Assembly: GCF_019797865.1 (NCBI RefSeq)
Contig: NZ_CP081869.1
Span: 310,001-374,000 of the forward strand
Length of the DNA stretch: 64,000 nt
Reading direction: 5' to 3'
DNA from: Chenggangzhangella methanolivorans
GTDB taxonomy: Bacteria > Pseudomonadota > Alphaproteobacteria > Rhizobiales > Methylopilaceae
This document shows, one piece after another, positions 52,245-62,593 of this stretch (the first letter of the stretch is position 1; the number at the start of each line of letters is the position of its first letter). The position numbers were made by a program, and so were the translations under genes. The notes below the pieces were generated by a model that searched no databases, was not told the DNA's origin, and worked only from the letters and a program-made list of their open reading frames with translations.

Positions 52245-53059
52245 GCGACGCCGCCGCGCAGGCGCCGCGGACCATCGAGGAAAAGTCCGAGCCCCGGGCC
52301 CCGCGATCGACGGCGGTTCCAGGCGCCCTGCTCGGCGTGTTTGGCCTCGTCGCGTTGGTCGCGCTCTGGTGGGGCTCGATCGAGCTGTTCTCGGCGCCCG
52401 GCTCCTTCGCGCGGCTGTTTGCGCCAGCGGCCGCCTTTTCGAGCCTCCTCGACCTCGCCTCGGGACCGGACCTCTGGACCCATGTGGGGCTGAGCTTGAA
52501 GCGGATCGCGGTCGGGCTCGGTCTTGCGGTGCTGATCGGCGTGCCGATCGGGCTTGCGGTCGGGGCCTCGACGACGTTCGAGGCCGCCACCACGCCGGCG
52601 TTCCAGCTGCTTCGCATGATCTCGCCGCTGTCCTGGATGCCGATCGCCGTGATGGTTCTCGGCGTCGGCGACAAGCCGATCTATTTCCTGCTCACCTTCG
52701 CGGCCGTCTGGCCGATCCTGCTCAACACCGCGGCCGGCGTGCGCGCGCTCGACCGTCGCTGGCTGCTGCTCGCCGAAAGCCTCTCCGCGACCCGGTGGGA
52801 GTTGCTGACGCGCGTGATCCTTCCCGGGATCGTGGCGCATGTGCTGACCGGGGTGAGGCTCGCGATCGGCATTCAGTGGATCATGCTGGTGCCCTGCGAG
52901 ATGCTCGGCGTCTCGGCCGGGCTCGGCTACTTCATCCTCGATACTCGCGACCGGCTCGCTTACTCGGAGCTGGCGGCGGTCGTGATCGTGATCGGCGTGC
53001 TTGGCTTCTTGCTCGACGCGCTCGCCCGCAAGGCCCATCGCGCCCAGGGGCGCGGCTGA
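52241..53059 (+). CDS. SsuC/TauC-like ABC transporter permease
   Basis: 272 residues from a GTG overlapping the binding-protein stop. Six hydrophobic segments. The coupling loop (LLAESLSATRWELLTRVILP) and IQWIMLVPCEMLGVSAGLGY are characteristic of this permease family. Frame intact. Confidence 0.92.
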   Translation: MSDAAAQAPRTIEEKSEPRAPRSTAVPGALLGVFGLVALVALWWGSIELFSAPGSFARLFAPAAAFSSLLDLASGPDLWTHVGLSLKRIAVGLGLAVLIGVPIGLAVGASTTFEAATTPAFQLLRMISPLSWMPIAVMVLGVGDKPIYFLLTFAAVWPILLNTAAGVRALDRRWLLLAESLSATRWELLTRVILPGIVAHVLTGVRLAIGIQWIMLVPCEMLGVSAGLGYFILDTRDRLAYSELAAVVIVIGVLGFLLDALARKAHRAQGRG

Positions 53060-53060
53060 G

Positions 53061-53699
53061 GTGGACTATTTTTCGAGCGTGACGCTTCGCGGCGCTGGCG
53101 TGTCGCTGGTTCCGCTTTCGATGGACCATGTCGCGGATCTCGCGGCGGGCGCGGACGAGGCCATCTGGCGGTGGATGCCGAGCTGGCATCATCTGCCGGG
53201 AACCATGACCGACTTCGTGACCGCGGCGCTTGAGCTTCAGAAAGCTCGCCGCATCGTGCCGTTCACGACGATCGACAGGCGGACGCGGAAGGTCGTCGGG
53301 TCCACGCGGTTCCACTATGTCGAGCCCGAGCATCGGCGGCTCGAGATCGGCGTGACCTGGATCGCGACCGCGTTCCAGCGGTCGCATGTGAACTCGGAAG
53401 CCAAGCTGCTCCAGCTCTGGTACGCGTTTGAAATTCCGAAATGCCGGCGGGTCGAGTGGAAGACCGACGCCGAGAACCTCAAGTCCCGTGCGGCGATCGC
53501 TCGGCTCGGGGCGCGCGAGGAAGGCTGCTTTCGCAAGCACATGATCTATCCGGACGGCCGGAACCGGGACAGCGTGTACTTCGCGATCACCGACGATCTC
53601 TGGCCGACGGCCAAGGAAGCCCTCGTGGCGCGTCTCGGCTATCCGTTCGAGCCCTCACTCACCGTCGAGGGCCGAGACGGCGTGTCCGACACCGCCTGA
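53061..53699 (+). CDS. GNAT-family N-acetyltransferase, RimJ/RimL-like
   Basis: 212 residues from a GTG one base after the permease stop. TRFHYVEPEHRRLEIGVTWI, then AFQRSHVNSEAKLLQLWYAF and VEWKTDAENLKSRAAIARLG, match the RimJ/RimL group of acetyltransferases (acetyl-CoA site between the two). Substrate unknown. It may be transcribed with the transporter but need not act with it. Confidence 0.85.
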   Translation: MDYFSSVTLRGAGVSLVPLSMDHVADLAAGADEAIWRWMPSWHHLPGTMTDFVTAALELQKARRIVPFTTIDRRTRKVVGSTRFHYVEPEHRRLEIGVTWIATAFQRSHVNSEAKLLQLWYAFEIPKCRRVEWKTDAENLKSRAAIARLGAREEGCFRKHMIYPDGRNRDSVYFAITDDLWPTAKEALVARLGYPFEPSLTVEGRDGVSDTA

Positions 53700-53895
53700 C
53701 GGCCGCGCGCGGATCCTCCCAAGGATCGCCGCAGGATCATGTCCGGCGGCTCAAAACCTATAATCTTGATCATTTTAATAGAAATATGTTGACGACGTTT
53801 GATCGATCGTCAGGATGAGGGCCAGTTCACGCGACCGGCATCGGGCGACGCCCGCGTCTCGGCCAGTCGCGCCCCTCACATCAGGCGACCTGGCC

Positions 53896-54803
53896 ATGAC
53901 CGTTCACGACGCTTCAACAGCCGAACCCGCAGGTTTCTCCCGCCCGATCCGCGTCGCGATCCTTGTCGGCGCCGCACTCGTCGTCGCGGCGATCGCGGTC
54001 GGGCTTTATCTGTCGCCGATCGACTGGGCCGCCGCGCCCGACGAGATCGCGACGGGCCTCGCCTCGCGCGGTTTCTGGACCGCGGTCGCGGTCGGCCTAT
54101 TCGCACAGATGGTCGACGGCGCGCTCGGCATGGCCTACGGCGTCACCTCCACCACCTTTCTGCTGTCGACCGGCGTGCCGCCGGCGGCGGCTCGGCCTCG
54201 GTTCACATCGCGGAGATTTTCACGACGGGCTTCTCGGGCCTGTCGCACTGGAAGCTCGGCAACGTGGACGGGCGGTTGTTCCGCCGCCTGCTGATCCCGG
54301 GGATCGTCGGCGCGGTCACAGGCGCCTTCGTGGTCACCTCGATCGACGGCGACATCCTGAAACCTTTCATCGCCGGCTACCTGCTGCTCATCGGCGTCTA
54401 CATCATCATCAAGGCGTTCCGCACGATCCGTATCCGGACCGAGCCGCCGACATTCATCGCCCCGCTTGGCCTCGCGGGCGGATTCGTGGACGCGGTCGGC
54501 GGCGGCGGCTGGGGGCCGGTGGTGACGACCTCGCTCGTCGGCGGCGGCCAGGATCCGCGCACCACGATCGGCTCGGTCAACGCCGCGGAATTCTTCCTCG
54601 CCATCACGAGCGGGTTCTCGTTCGCCTTGCTCGGCGGCTTCACGCATTGGACCACGATTGCGGGCCTGGTGTTCGGCGGGATCTTCGCGGCTCCGCTCGC
54701 GGCGCTGCTCGTGAAGAAGCTTCCGACCCGCGTGCTCATGATCACCGTCGGCGTGCTGATCACCTCGCTCAGCCTCTTCAATCTCTACAAGGCGCTGGCG
54801 TGA
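53896..54803 (+). CDS. TauE/SafE-family membrane exporter (one frame break)
   Basis: About 302 residues, eight or more helices. DGALGMAYGVTSTTFLLSTG and GFVDAVGGGGWGPVVTTSL, then IGSVNAAEFFLAITSGFSFA, are the two repeats of the TauE/SafE family, whose members export sulfite, sulfoacetate or similar anions. One base is missing near 54190 (GCGGCGGCTCGGCC), after which SASVHIAEIFTTGFSGLSHW continues. Upstream 195 bp include an AT-rich stretch (53770-53800) that may be a promoter. Sulfite export fits the sulfite made by SsuD. Confidence 0.88.
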
Positions 54804-54828
54804 TCTCTCCGGGCGTCTCGAACCGCGC

Positions 54829-57307
54829 ATGAGCCAGAGGCCGAAACTGCGCATCGCTCCCGGAGCCGCCGGCGTCTCGATCTGGAGTGAAGACCTGTTC
54901 TCGCAGCCGGGATCGCCCCGGCTGCGCGACTTCATCGCCAGCGCATTCTCCGTCGCCGACGTCGCGACGGTCGACATTCGCGCCGCAGACGCTTTCGGAC
55001 GCATCGGCTACGCGCCTGCGAGCGCGCCCGAAAGCGTCTGGCGCAGGCTCGCGGCGGCGCTTCGGCGATCCGCCGATCCCGCCGCAGCCGCCCATCATTC
55101 CCGGCAGGATGTGGGGACGCCGGATCCGCTCGGGGCTGCCAATCTCTATCTTGATCATCCGGCCCGCTGGCCGATCCGCGTCAGCCGGATCGGCGGGACG
55201 CTTTCGACCTGGCGGCTTCGACGCGTCGGAAGCGACCGGATACGCCTCTCCCACCCCGCGCTACAGAGACGCCGCGATCGCAGCCACCGGCTGGAGCAGC
55301 AGCTCGCCTCGATCCTCGGCGTCGAGGACGCGCGGGAGCGGTCGCTGTCGTCCGACTTCCTGCTGCGCTTCGACCCGAAGACGCTCACGCTCGAACGGCT
55401 CGCGCGCGAGCTCGAACGGTCATGGCCCGCACTGTTCGATGGCGAGGACGAGCCGCCGTCGACCAAGCGGCTGGCCACCGCCGGAACGCTGCTGACGCTC
55501 GCCGCCGTCGCGCAGTTCGCGGTTCCGGCGCTGCGCCCCGTGGCGGTCGGGGCGGTCGTCGTCTACGCCGCGCCGAACGTCGCGACGGCCGTCAGGCAGG
55601 CGCGCCATGGACAGGTCGGGCTGCCGGCGCTTTATTCGATGGGTCTCGGCTTCATGCTGCTCAGCGGCCTGCCGCTGACCGGCACGATCATGGCCTCGCT
55701 GATGCAGCTGTGGCCGTACCTCGCCCATCGCACCATCGCGAACCGGCAGCGCCGGCTGTTCGCCGCCCATCGCAAGCGCCCGGTCTGGGCGCGCGTTCCG
55801 GGACAGGCGGCCGAGATCGAGGTCCATGTCGACGATCTGCAGCCCGGCGACGAGGTGGTCGTGCGGGCCGGCGAGACGGTTCCGGTCGACGGCGTCGCGG
55901 TCGCGGGGGCGGCTTCGGTGATCGACCATCTCGGCCCATGGACCGATCCGGCCCGAGACGTCGAGGCAGGCGATGTCGTCTACGCCGGCGCGATCCTGCG
56001 GGACGGCGAGGTGACGTTGCGCGTCGATCGCGCGGGCGAGGCGACCGCGGTCGCGCATGTCGGCCGAATTCTGCCCTACGCCGCCTTCCGGAACCTGCCC
56101 TCGTTCCACGAGGCCGAGCGCGTCGCCAACCGCAACGCCAAGCCCGCGCTCGCGCTCGCGGCCTCAACCTGCTGACGGTCCGCGCGCCCCGGTTCTCCCA
56201 GGCGGTCATCCGACCGGACTACGTCACGGCGCCCCGACTCAGCGCCCAGCTCTCGGCGCTCCATGATCTCGCAGGCGGCCTCGCCAGGGGCGTTCTGTTC
56301 CGAAGATCTCGGCGCTCGACGCGCTCTGGGGCGTAGACGTCATGGTCTTCGACGACGGTGCGGGCCTCGGCCGGCGAGGCGTCGAGGTCGACCAGATCGC
56401 GGTCCTGGCCGGATCGGCGGACGACGCGCTCAGCTACGCCGCGGCGGCTTTTCCTGCGAAGAGGTCGGCGCGCGGGCGCGCTTGAGCGCCTCGCGGCGAA
56501 GCGGCCCGGCGCCCAACCACGCGACGTTCGCGGCGTGCGCAGGAGCCCGGGCGCGATCCGCTTCAGGGACGAGGCCGATCGGGAGATCCTCGTCGTGACG
56601 CCGGCCTATCTGCAACGAAACGGCGTCACGCTGCCCCCGAAGCTCGCCTCCCTGGCCGACGCGCAGAGCGGGCCCGACACGTGGCCGGCCATCCTCTTCC
56701 GCGACGGCGCCCCGCTGGCGCTCGTGACGTTCGGCCGACGCGGCGAGCCGGAGGCGCGCGCCGTGATCGCGGCGCTGACGCGCCAGAATCCAAAGATGCG
56801 CTTCGTGCACGTCTCGAGCCGGTCGACCGCCGCCGCGCGCTCCGTCGCCGACGCGGTCGGGATCGAGCTCGCATTCGGCGGGCTCGACGCGCGCGGGAAG
56901 GTCTCGTTGCTGCGGGGCCTCGGGCGACGCACCGTCTGGGTCGGCGACGGCGCTTCCGCGGAGGCCGCCGACGTCATGGCGGCGAGCGACGTCAGCGTTC
57001 GGTCGCGGGGTTTGGACGCGCGCCGAACGACGCCGCCGACGTTCTGCTGCTGCGCGGCGAACTCGACGGCCTCGTCGCGCTGGGCGAGCTTGCGGCGACG
57101 CATCGGGCGCGCCTTCGGGGGGACTATCGCGCCGTCTACGCCGCGAACCTTCTTGGCGTGGCGGGCGCGTTCCTGGCGAATTTCGGCAGCCTGCAGTCCG
57201 GGCTTTTGTCGAACCTCGGCTCCGGCGTCGTCTACGCCCGCCATGTCCGCCGGTTGAACGGGCTGATCGCGGCGATCGAGGCGCAGCAGGCGCGGCTGAC
57301 CGGATGA
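54829..57307 (+). CDS. P1B-type ATPase paralogue with eroded catalytic motifs (several frame breaks)
   Basis: About 825 residues if breaks near 56170, 56300, 56455 and 57010 are ignored. The architecture parallels the ATPase at 59797: two heavy-metal-associated-like segments (second: STWRLRRVGSDRIRLSHPAL), a membrane part, actuator, P and N domains. The actuator is recognisable (VDDLQPGDEVVVRAGETVPV) but the TGES loop reads DHLGPWTDPARD; the phosphorylation site DKTGT reads VVFDDGAGLG or VMVFDDGAGLG; the HP motif is absent; GDGxND reads GDGASAEAAD. These losses are substitutions, not frame effects. The protein is therefore probably unable to cycle ATP and may be structural or regulatory. A worn pseudogene is the alternative. 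Confidence 0.7.
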
Positions 57308-57340
57308 CGCCGCCGCGGCTGCGGGCCGCCGGGGCGCCCG

Positions 57341-57660
57341 TCACGACGCGGCTATGAAGTCCGATTCCCGCAGCACCGTCTCGACGAGCGTCTGCAGCTC
57401 CGCCTTCTTCTTGGCCGTGAAACCGATCTTCGCCCAGGCGGGCGCGGTGGCGTAGAGCTCGACCTTCTCGGCCAGGAACTCGACCTCGATGTCCACGGGA
57501 TCGATCAGGATGTGGAGGACGTCGGCGTCCTCCTCCCAGCCATATTCGAACGGCTTCGGGACAGTCCCGCGTTCTTCTCGATGTTGGCTTCGAGCGCCTC
57601 GCGGCGTTCGTCGGTGAGCGGCGCGTCGATGTCGAACTCGTAGATCTTCTGTCGCTTCAT
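57341..57660 (-). CDS. Conserved hypothetical protein downstream of exoD (one frame break)
   Basis: About 106 residues. MKRQKIYEFDIDAPLTDERR leads into IEKNAG; after one missing base near 57558, TVPKPFEYGWEEDADVLHIL and KVELYATAPAWAKIGFTAKK, then KAELQTLVETVLRESDFI, follow to a stop at 57341-57343. Soluble, acidic in the middle. I do not recognise a named family. It starts immediately after the exoD end. Confidence 0.6.
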
Positions 57661-57661
57661 T

Positions 57662-58562
57662 TCACGCCGTCAGCAAGGATTTGGATCGGAGCGCCCCGGA
57701 CTGGGCGGATTTGGCGGGGCGAACGGGACGACGCGCGGCGGCGCGCTGGCGTTCGCCCGAAGGCGCGGGCCTCGGCGCGGCCTGCTCGCGCGCGTGACGC
57801 TCGGCGGCGCGGCGCTCCGGATCCCACCAGAGCAGCATCTCCTGCCACTCGAAGCGGAGCATCGAAGCCAGACGCGTCCAGCCGCGCCTCTCGCACATGC
57901 GGGAGCGCGCCGGCCCCGGCCTTCCGGGCGAGCTTGCGGAGCCATTTGGCGATCTTCGACTTGAGGATCTTCGCGGTGAGGCCCGAGGTCGCGATCAGCA
58001 CGAGCGAGATCACCCCCGCCATGACGCCGAGGAGGATGGCGAGGCCGTCCTGTTCGGCGAGACCGAGCGAGATCACCGAGATCGACGCGGCGTGGAGCGG
58101 ATCGAAGCCGATCACAGGGAACGCGATCGCGACCGCGAGGATGAAGAGCAGCAGGCCAAGGACCCGGCGCGCCAGCGGGCACGTGGCCCAGCGCAGGCGC
58201 GGCTTGGAGATCTTCTCGGCCGCCTCGATGACGGGGGCCAGCGCATGGATCGCGACCGCGAGCGAGCGGCGCGGCACCTTCTTGTTCAAAACGGCTTTGG
58301 GCAGGCTCGTGGTCTTGCGGCCGGCGATCATCTGGCCGGCCAGCATCCCGGTCGAGAGCCCGCTCATGGAAGGCAGATCCGGGGCGGGCACGATCGAAGG
58401 CATGGAGAAGAAAACGAGCGACGCCTCGGTTCTGTCGGCTCCAAGGCTATCGAGGATCTGGCCTACGGTGAAGACTTCGACATTCGGGTTGGCCAGCAGA
58501 ATATTGCGCAGCAGGTCCGACGTTCGGGCCATGGCGTTCGGGCGGATCGCAATATCCGTCAT
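57662..58562 (-). CDS. ExoD-family membrane protein (one frame break)
   Basis: About 300 residues. LLRNILLANPNVEVFTVGQI, GADRTEASLVFFSMPSIVP and RRVLGLLLFILAVAIAFPVI identify an ExoD-like protein; founding members affect exopolysaccharide production, and the molecular role is unclear. The frame shifts near 57900, after which GWTRLASMLRFEWQEMLLWW, then DPERRAAERHARE, forms the C-terminus. The start is set at MTDIAIRPNAMART; an ATG upstream at 58613 is possible. It lies between the two P-type ATPase genes. Confidence 0.75.
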
Positions 58563-58976
58563 TCCGAAGCCGTCGTTCGGCTCATCAAGCCGGTGAGCCG
58601 CTGGTCTGACCATCTCTCGAAGCCTTGCATATCGACTCGCTCGACTTTGCTTTTACGTCCGCAGCGTCACAGTTTTCTGACGGCCTGACGCCGTTCCGAA
58701 ATCAAGCCGCCAGACCAGACGCGGCTCCCGCTGCGACAGATCGACGTGAGCGCCCGGAAGCGCTGTCATCTGTTTGACAAGAACGGCCCCGACCGCTACC
58801 CGTCACATACAATCTATAGACTTGATGGTCTAAAGAGGCAAGATGGCTTTTGCGCCGCTCCCGCTGGTCGAACAGGCGGCGGACGCAAACGGCGTCGCGG
58901 GGCGAACTCCATCGCTCCCGAGAGCTCTCCAGACGACCGCCCGCGTTTCTCCAAGACGTCGCAAAAGGAACTGTCC
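58563..58976. promoter_or_regulatory. Divergent intergenic region with a TAGAC-N6-GTCTA palindrome
   Basis: About 414 bp between exoD (minus) and the small glycine-rich gene at 58977 (plus). At 58817-58832, TAGAC and GTCTA face each other across six bases within an AT-richer stretch (ATACAATCTATAGACTTGAT). This is the most likely promoter/operator zone. The rest, 58850-58976, has open frames but no recognisable protein. Confidence 0.45.
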
Positions 58977-59398
58977 ATGGCCGCCGCCACCGCCGAAGCA
59001 CCGGAAAGCAACCCCTGTCCGTTCTCGGCGACGCCCTTGAAGCGGCGGCGCAGTCGATCGGCGACGCGCGCGCTGACGCGAGCGAGTCGGCCAAGGCTGC
59101 GGCCCAGAAGGTGAAGTCCGGCGTATCGGCCGGCGCCTACAACGCCGCCTACGGGCTTTCGTTCGGCGTCGTGTTTGGCGCCGTGTTCCTCAAGGAGCTT
59201 CTGCCCGAGGACAATGCGCTTCGCCGCGGCTTCGAGGATGGAGCGGAGGCGGCGATCGACGCCGTCGCGAGCCGACGCGCCGCGAAGGACCAGTTCGAAC
59301 CCGAACCTGAAGCGCACGAGCCCGAGCCGAAGCCGCAGGCGGCTCCCAAGCCCCGGGTCCGAAAGGTCGTGATCAAGTCGCGCAAGGCCGAAGGCTGA
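58977..59398 (+). CDS. Small glycine-zipper membrane protein, copy 1 (one frame break)
   Basis: About 140 residues. The core is AGAYNAAYGLSFGVVFGAVF, a helix with small residues every three to four positions, followed by LKELLPEDNALRRGFEDGAE and an acidic/proline-rich then basic tail (ending VRKVVIKSRKAEG). The ATG at 58977 follows AAAAGGA; the frame shifts at the CCCC near 59011. A paralogue is at 62594-62991 on the other strand. No named function; the co-location with the ATPases suggests a membrane-organising role. Confidence 0.65.
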
Positions 59399-59460
59399 CC
59401 TTCCAGACGCGCGGGCCGGCTGCGGACCGCCCGTGCGCCGCACACCTCGGGAGCGGTCCA

Positions 59461-59793
59461 ATGTCGTCTGCCCAAGACCCTTCGAAGCGGCCGCCTGCGG
59501 CAGGAGCCGCCAAGCGGCGCGCGCTGCCTCAGGGACGCGCCGCTTCGCAGGCTTTCGAAATCGATTTCCCGAAGCGGCCCAAGGGCGCCTCGGCGATCTC
59601 GGCCTTGTTCGGCGTCTTTCGGGACGCCTGGTCGCGCGGCGGAGACGCGGTCGGCGACGCCTATGCGTCAGGCGCGCGCGTCGTGCTCGACCGCAAGGAG
59701 GCGCTCGAGGACCTGAACGCCGAACGCCGCCACAAGCCAGCCGCGGCGACGTCGACGCAGAGCCGTTCCGCAGACCTCGAACCCGGAAGCTGA
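59461..59793 (+). CDS. Small basic hypothetical protein
   Basis: 110 residues, intact frame. Basic N-terminus (KRPPAAGAAKRRALPQGRAA), then FEIDFPKRPKGASAISALFG, VFRDAWSRGGDAVGDAYASG and a charged tail. The middle could be an amphipathic or weakly membrane-bound helix. Not recognised. It ends 3 bp before the ATPase gene and is likely co-transcribed with it. Confidence 0.55.
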   Translation: MSSAQDPSKRPPAAGAAKRRALPQGRAASQAFEIDFPKRPKGASAISALFGVFRDAWSRGGDAVGDAYASGARVVLDRKEALEDLNAERRHKPAAATSTQSRSADLEPGS

Positions 59794-59796
59794 TCC

Positions 59797-62396
59797 ATGC
59801 CGACCGTCCAGCCCTCGCCGAAGACGCAGACCAGGACGCGGGCGACGGGCCCCGTGACGCATCGAGCCAGCTCCGCGGGCGCCCACGCCGTCTCTCGCGC
59901 GCCGAGGAAACGCGGCGCGGCCGCGGCCGGGGCGTCGGACCTGAAGGTGTCGTTCCCCTCCCCCACGCGCGTGCGCTTTACGAGCGCCCGGCTGTTCGGC
60001 GACCCGCGCAGCGACACCGCGCGACTTCTTCGAGCGCGCGTTCCAGGCAGAACGTCTCCCAGGTCGAGATCGACGGCCGGAGCCGCAGCGCCGAGCTGTT
60101 CCTCGCCGCGCCCTTGGCGAAAGGCGAAGGGTCAGCGCGCTTGCGGCGCTGCTCACGCGGCCGATCGGGCGGACGGATGCGTCGCAAGCGCTGATCTTCC
60201 CGGAAGACTTCGGACGCGGCTCGGCGAGCGCGATCCGGCTGCAGCGCTATGACAGGCGGCTGTCGAGCTGGACGATCCGGCACGCGCTGCCGGGCGCGTG
60301 CGGCTCTACAATCCAGGCCTGGTGCGCCGCCGCGACGTCTGCCAGCTCGTCGAACGCGAGTTCATGAACACTTTTGGCGTGGACCGCTACGTCACCAACG
60401 AACTCACCGGCACGGTGCTGGTGCATTTCAATCCGAAGCAGCTGACGCTTTCCCAGATCGTGACGCTGCTCGACGCCGTGACCGCGTCCGCGCCTGACGC
60501 CGAGCCCTCGCCGGTCGATCTCGACCTCCCCGTCAACACGGCCTCTGTGGCGCTTGCGGTCGCGAGCCGCTTCTTCGTGCCGGCGCTCGCGCCGGTGAGC
60601 GCCGCTCTGTTCCTCTATTCGGTGATCCCGAGCTTCAAGAGCGCCTACGAGGTGGTGTTCAAGGAAAAGCGCGTCGGCGTCGACGTGCTCGACGCGATCG
60701 TGGTGGCGGCGTGCCTGGCCACCAACCAGGTGCTCGCCGGCACGGTGCTCGGCTTCACGCTCTCGGTCTCGCGCCGCCTCGTGCAGAAGACCGAGGACGA
60801 CTCGAAGAAGATGCTGCTCAACGTCTTCGGCAAGCAGCCGCGCTTCGTCTGGCTCGAGGTCGACGGCGCCGAGGTCGAGACGCCGCTGGAGAAGCTGAAG
60901 CTCGGCGACGTCATCGTCATCCACACCGGCGAGACCGTGCCTGTCGACGGCGAAGTGGTCGACGGCATGGCGATGGTCGACCAGCACACGCTCACCGGCG
61001 AATCCGCGCCGGTCGAGAAGGTGAAGGGCGATCCGGTGCTGGCCTCCACCACGCTCATCGCGGGAAAGGTGCGGGTCTCGGTCACGAGCGCGGGCGACCA
61101 GACGACCTCGGCGAAGCTCACCCGCATCCTGAACGACACCGCGGGCTACAAGCTGAAGTCCCAGTCGCGCGGCGAGGAGCTCGCCGACAAGGCGGTGGTC
61201 CCGACGCTCGCGCTCGGCGGGCTCGGCTACGCCATGACGGGCGTCAACGCCGCGACCGCTGTGGTGAACTGCGACCTCGGCACCGGCATCCGGATGGCGG
61301 CTCCGATCGCGATGCTGACCTCGCTGACGCTGTCGGCCGAGCTCGGCATCCTGGTGAAGGACGGCCGGGCGCTCGAGCAGCTGAAGAACGTCGACACCTT
61401 CCTGTTCGACAAGACCGGCACGCTGACGCGCGAACGGCCCGAGGTCGGGCGCATCCTCACCTACGAGACCTATACCGAGAACCAGATCCTCTCCTGGGCG
61501 GCGGCGGCCGAGAAACGGTTCAGCCATCCGATCGCCAAGGCCATCGTCGAGAAGGCGCGCGAGCTCAAGCTCGACCCGCCCGCGCGATCGACGACTCGAA
61601 GTACCATGTCGGCTACGGCATCACGGTCTCGGTCGACGGCCACACGGTCCGGGTCGGCAGCGCGCGCTTCATGGAGCATGAGGGCATCGCGCTCCCGAGG
61701 CCCTCAAGGCCGAGATCGAGGCCGCGCATGAGGAGGGCCACTCGCTCGTGATGGTCGGCGTCGACGACAGGCTCGGCGGCGCGCTGGAGCTTCATGCGGC
61801 CGAGCGGCCCGAGGCCAAGGCCGTGATCGAGGGACTTCGGGCCCGCGGCGCCAAGCAGCTCGTCATCATCTCGGGCGACCACGAGCAGCCGACCAAGAAG
61901 CTCGCCGAGAAGCTCGGCATGGATCGGTACTTCGCCGAGGTGCTGCCGCAGGACAAGGCGGCGTATGTCGAGCTGCTGCAGAAGGAGGGCCGCACGGTCT
62001 GTTTCATCGGCGACGGGCGTGAACGACTCGATCGCGCTCAAGACCGCGAACGTCTCGATCTCGCTGCGCGGGGCCTCGTCGATCGCGACCGACACCGCTC
62101 AGGTCGTGCTGATGGAGGACAGCCTCGTAAAGCTGCTGCAGCTGCGCGACGTCTCCCAGGAGCTCTCCCGCAACATCAACCGCAGCTGGGGCGTGATCCT
62201 GATCCCGAACATCATCTGCATCGCGGGCGCGCTGTTTGGCGGCTTCACGGTGATGCACTCGATGATCTTCAATCAGATCGGCGGCCTGCTCGCGGTCGGC
62301 AACGGCCTGCTGCCGCTGCGCAAGGCCTCTGCGGTCCGGCTGGAGAAGGAACGCCAGCAGGCTGCGAGGCTCCCGGCGCCCGCGGTCGCGGAGTAG
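59797..62396 (+). CDS. P1B-type metal ATPase with two N-terminal HMA-like domains (several frame breaks)
   Basis: About 865 residues read across frames. Residue order: a basic leader, a first HMA-like segment (VSFPSPTRVRFTSARLFGD), a second (SSWTIRHALPGRVRLYNPGL), membrane helices, actuator with DQHTLTGESAPVEK, a membrane motif VVNCDLGTGIRMAAP where most metal ATPases have CPC, the phosphorylation site FLFDKTGTLTRERPEVG, RFSHPIAKAIVEKA (HP motif) and GDG[V]NDSIALKTANVSIS. All catalytic residues are kept. The frame is intact from 60298 to about 61582. Breaks occur several times before 60298 and near 61582, 61696 and 62017. The 5' part could be a separate HMA-domain gene. Probable cargo is a divalent metal such as iron; not proven. 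Confidence 0.8.
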
Positions 62397-62401
62397 AGCG
62401 C

Positions 62402-62505
62402 AGCCCTCATGCCCGCGCCTTCGCGCGGGCATCCACGACTTGGTCTTAGAGCTTCTCAATCCAGCCAGTCGGGGATACCCGGCTCCGCCGGGGCATGGCG
62501 GTTCG
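62402..62505. repeat. Family 3-like palindromic element, diverged copy
   Basis: CATGCCCGCG..CGCGGGCATCCACGACTT on the left and GGGATACCCGGCTCCGCCGG, then GGCATGG, on the right recall the element inside crtD. The arms are less similar to each other here. It lies between convergent genes. Confidence 0.6.
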
Positions 62506-62527
62506 GGTCAGTTCACTCCGAAAGAAA

Positions 62528-62560
62528 ATGGCCCGCAGCGCCTGAAGCGCTGCGGGCCAT
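62528..62560 (-). terminator. Strong intrinsic terminator for the minus-strand glycine-zipper gene
   Basis: ATGGCCCGCAGCGC (62528-62541) and GCGCTGCGGGCCAT (62547-62560) form a perfect 14-bp stem with a 5-base loop. On the minus strand it is followed by a T-rich run (complement of AAAGAAAA at 62521-62528), 34 bp after the stop of the gene at 62594. It may also stop plus-strand transcription from the ATPase. Confidence 0.85.
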
Positions 62561-62593
62561 AACCGTTTGGTCGCGTCGGGAGCTTCCGAGAAA

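Noticed and set aside
59797..62396. Classical copper ATPase of the CPC type
   Set aside because: The membrane motif is NCDLGTG, not CPC, and no copper chaperone or CueR-like regulator is nearby.
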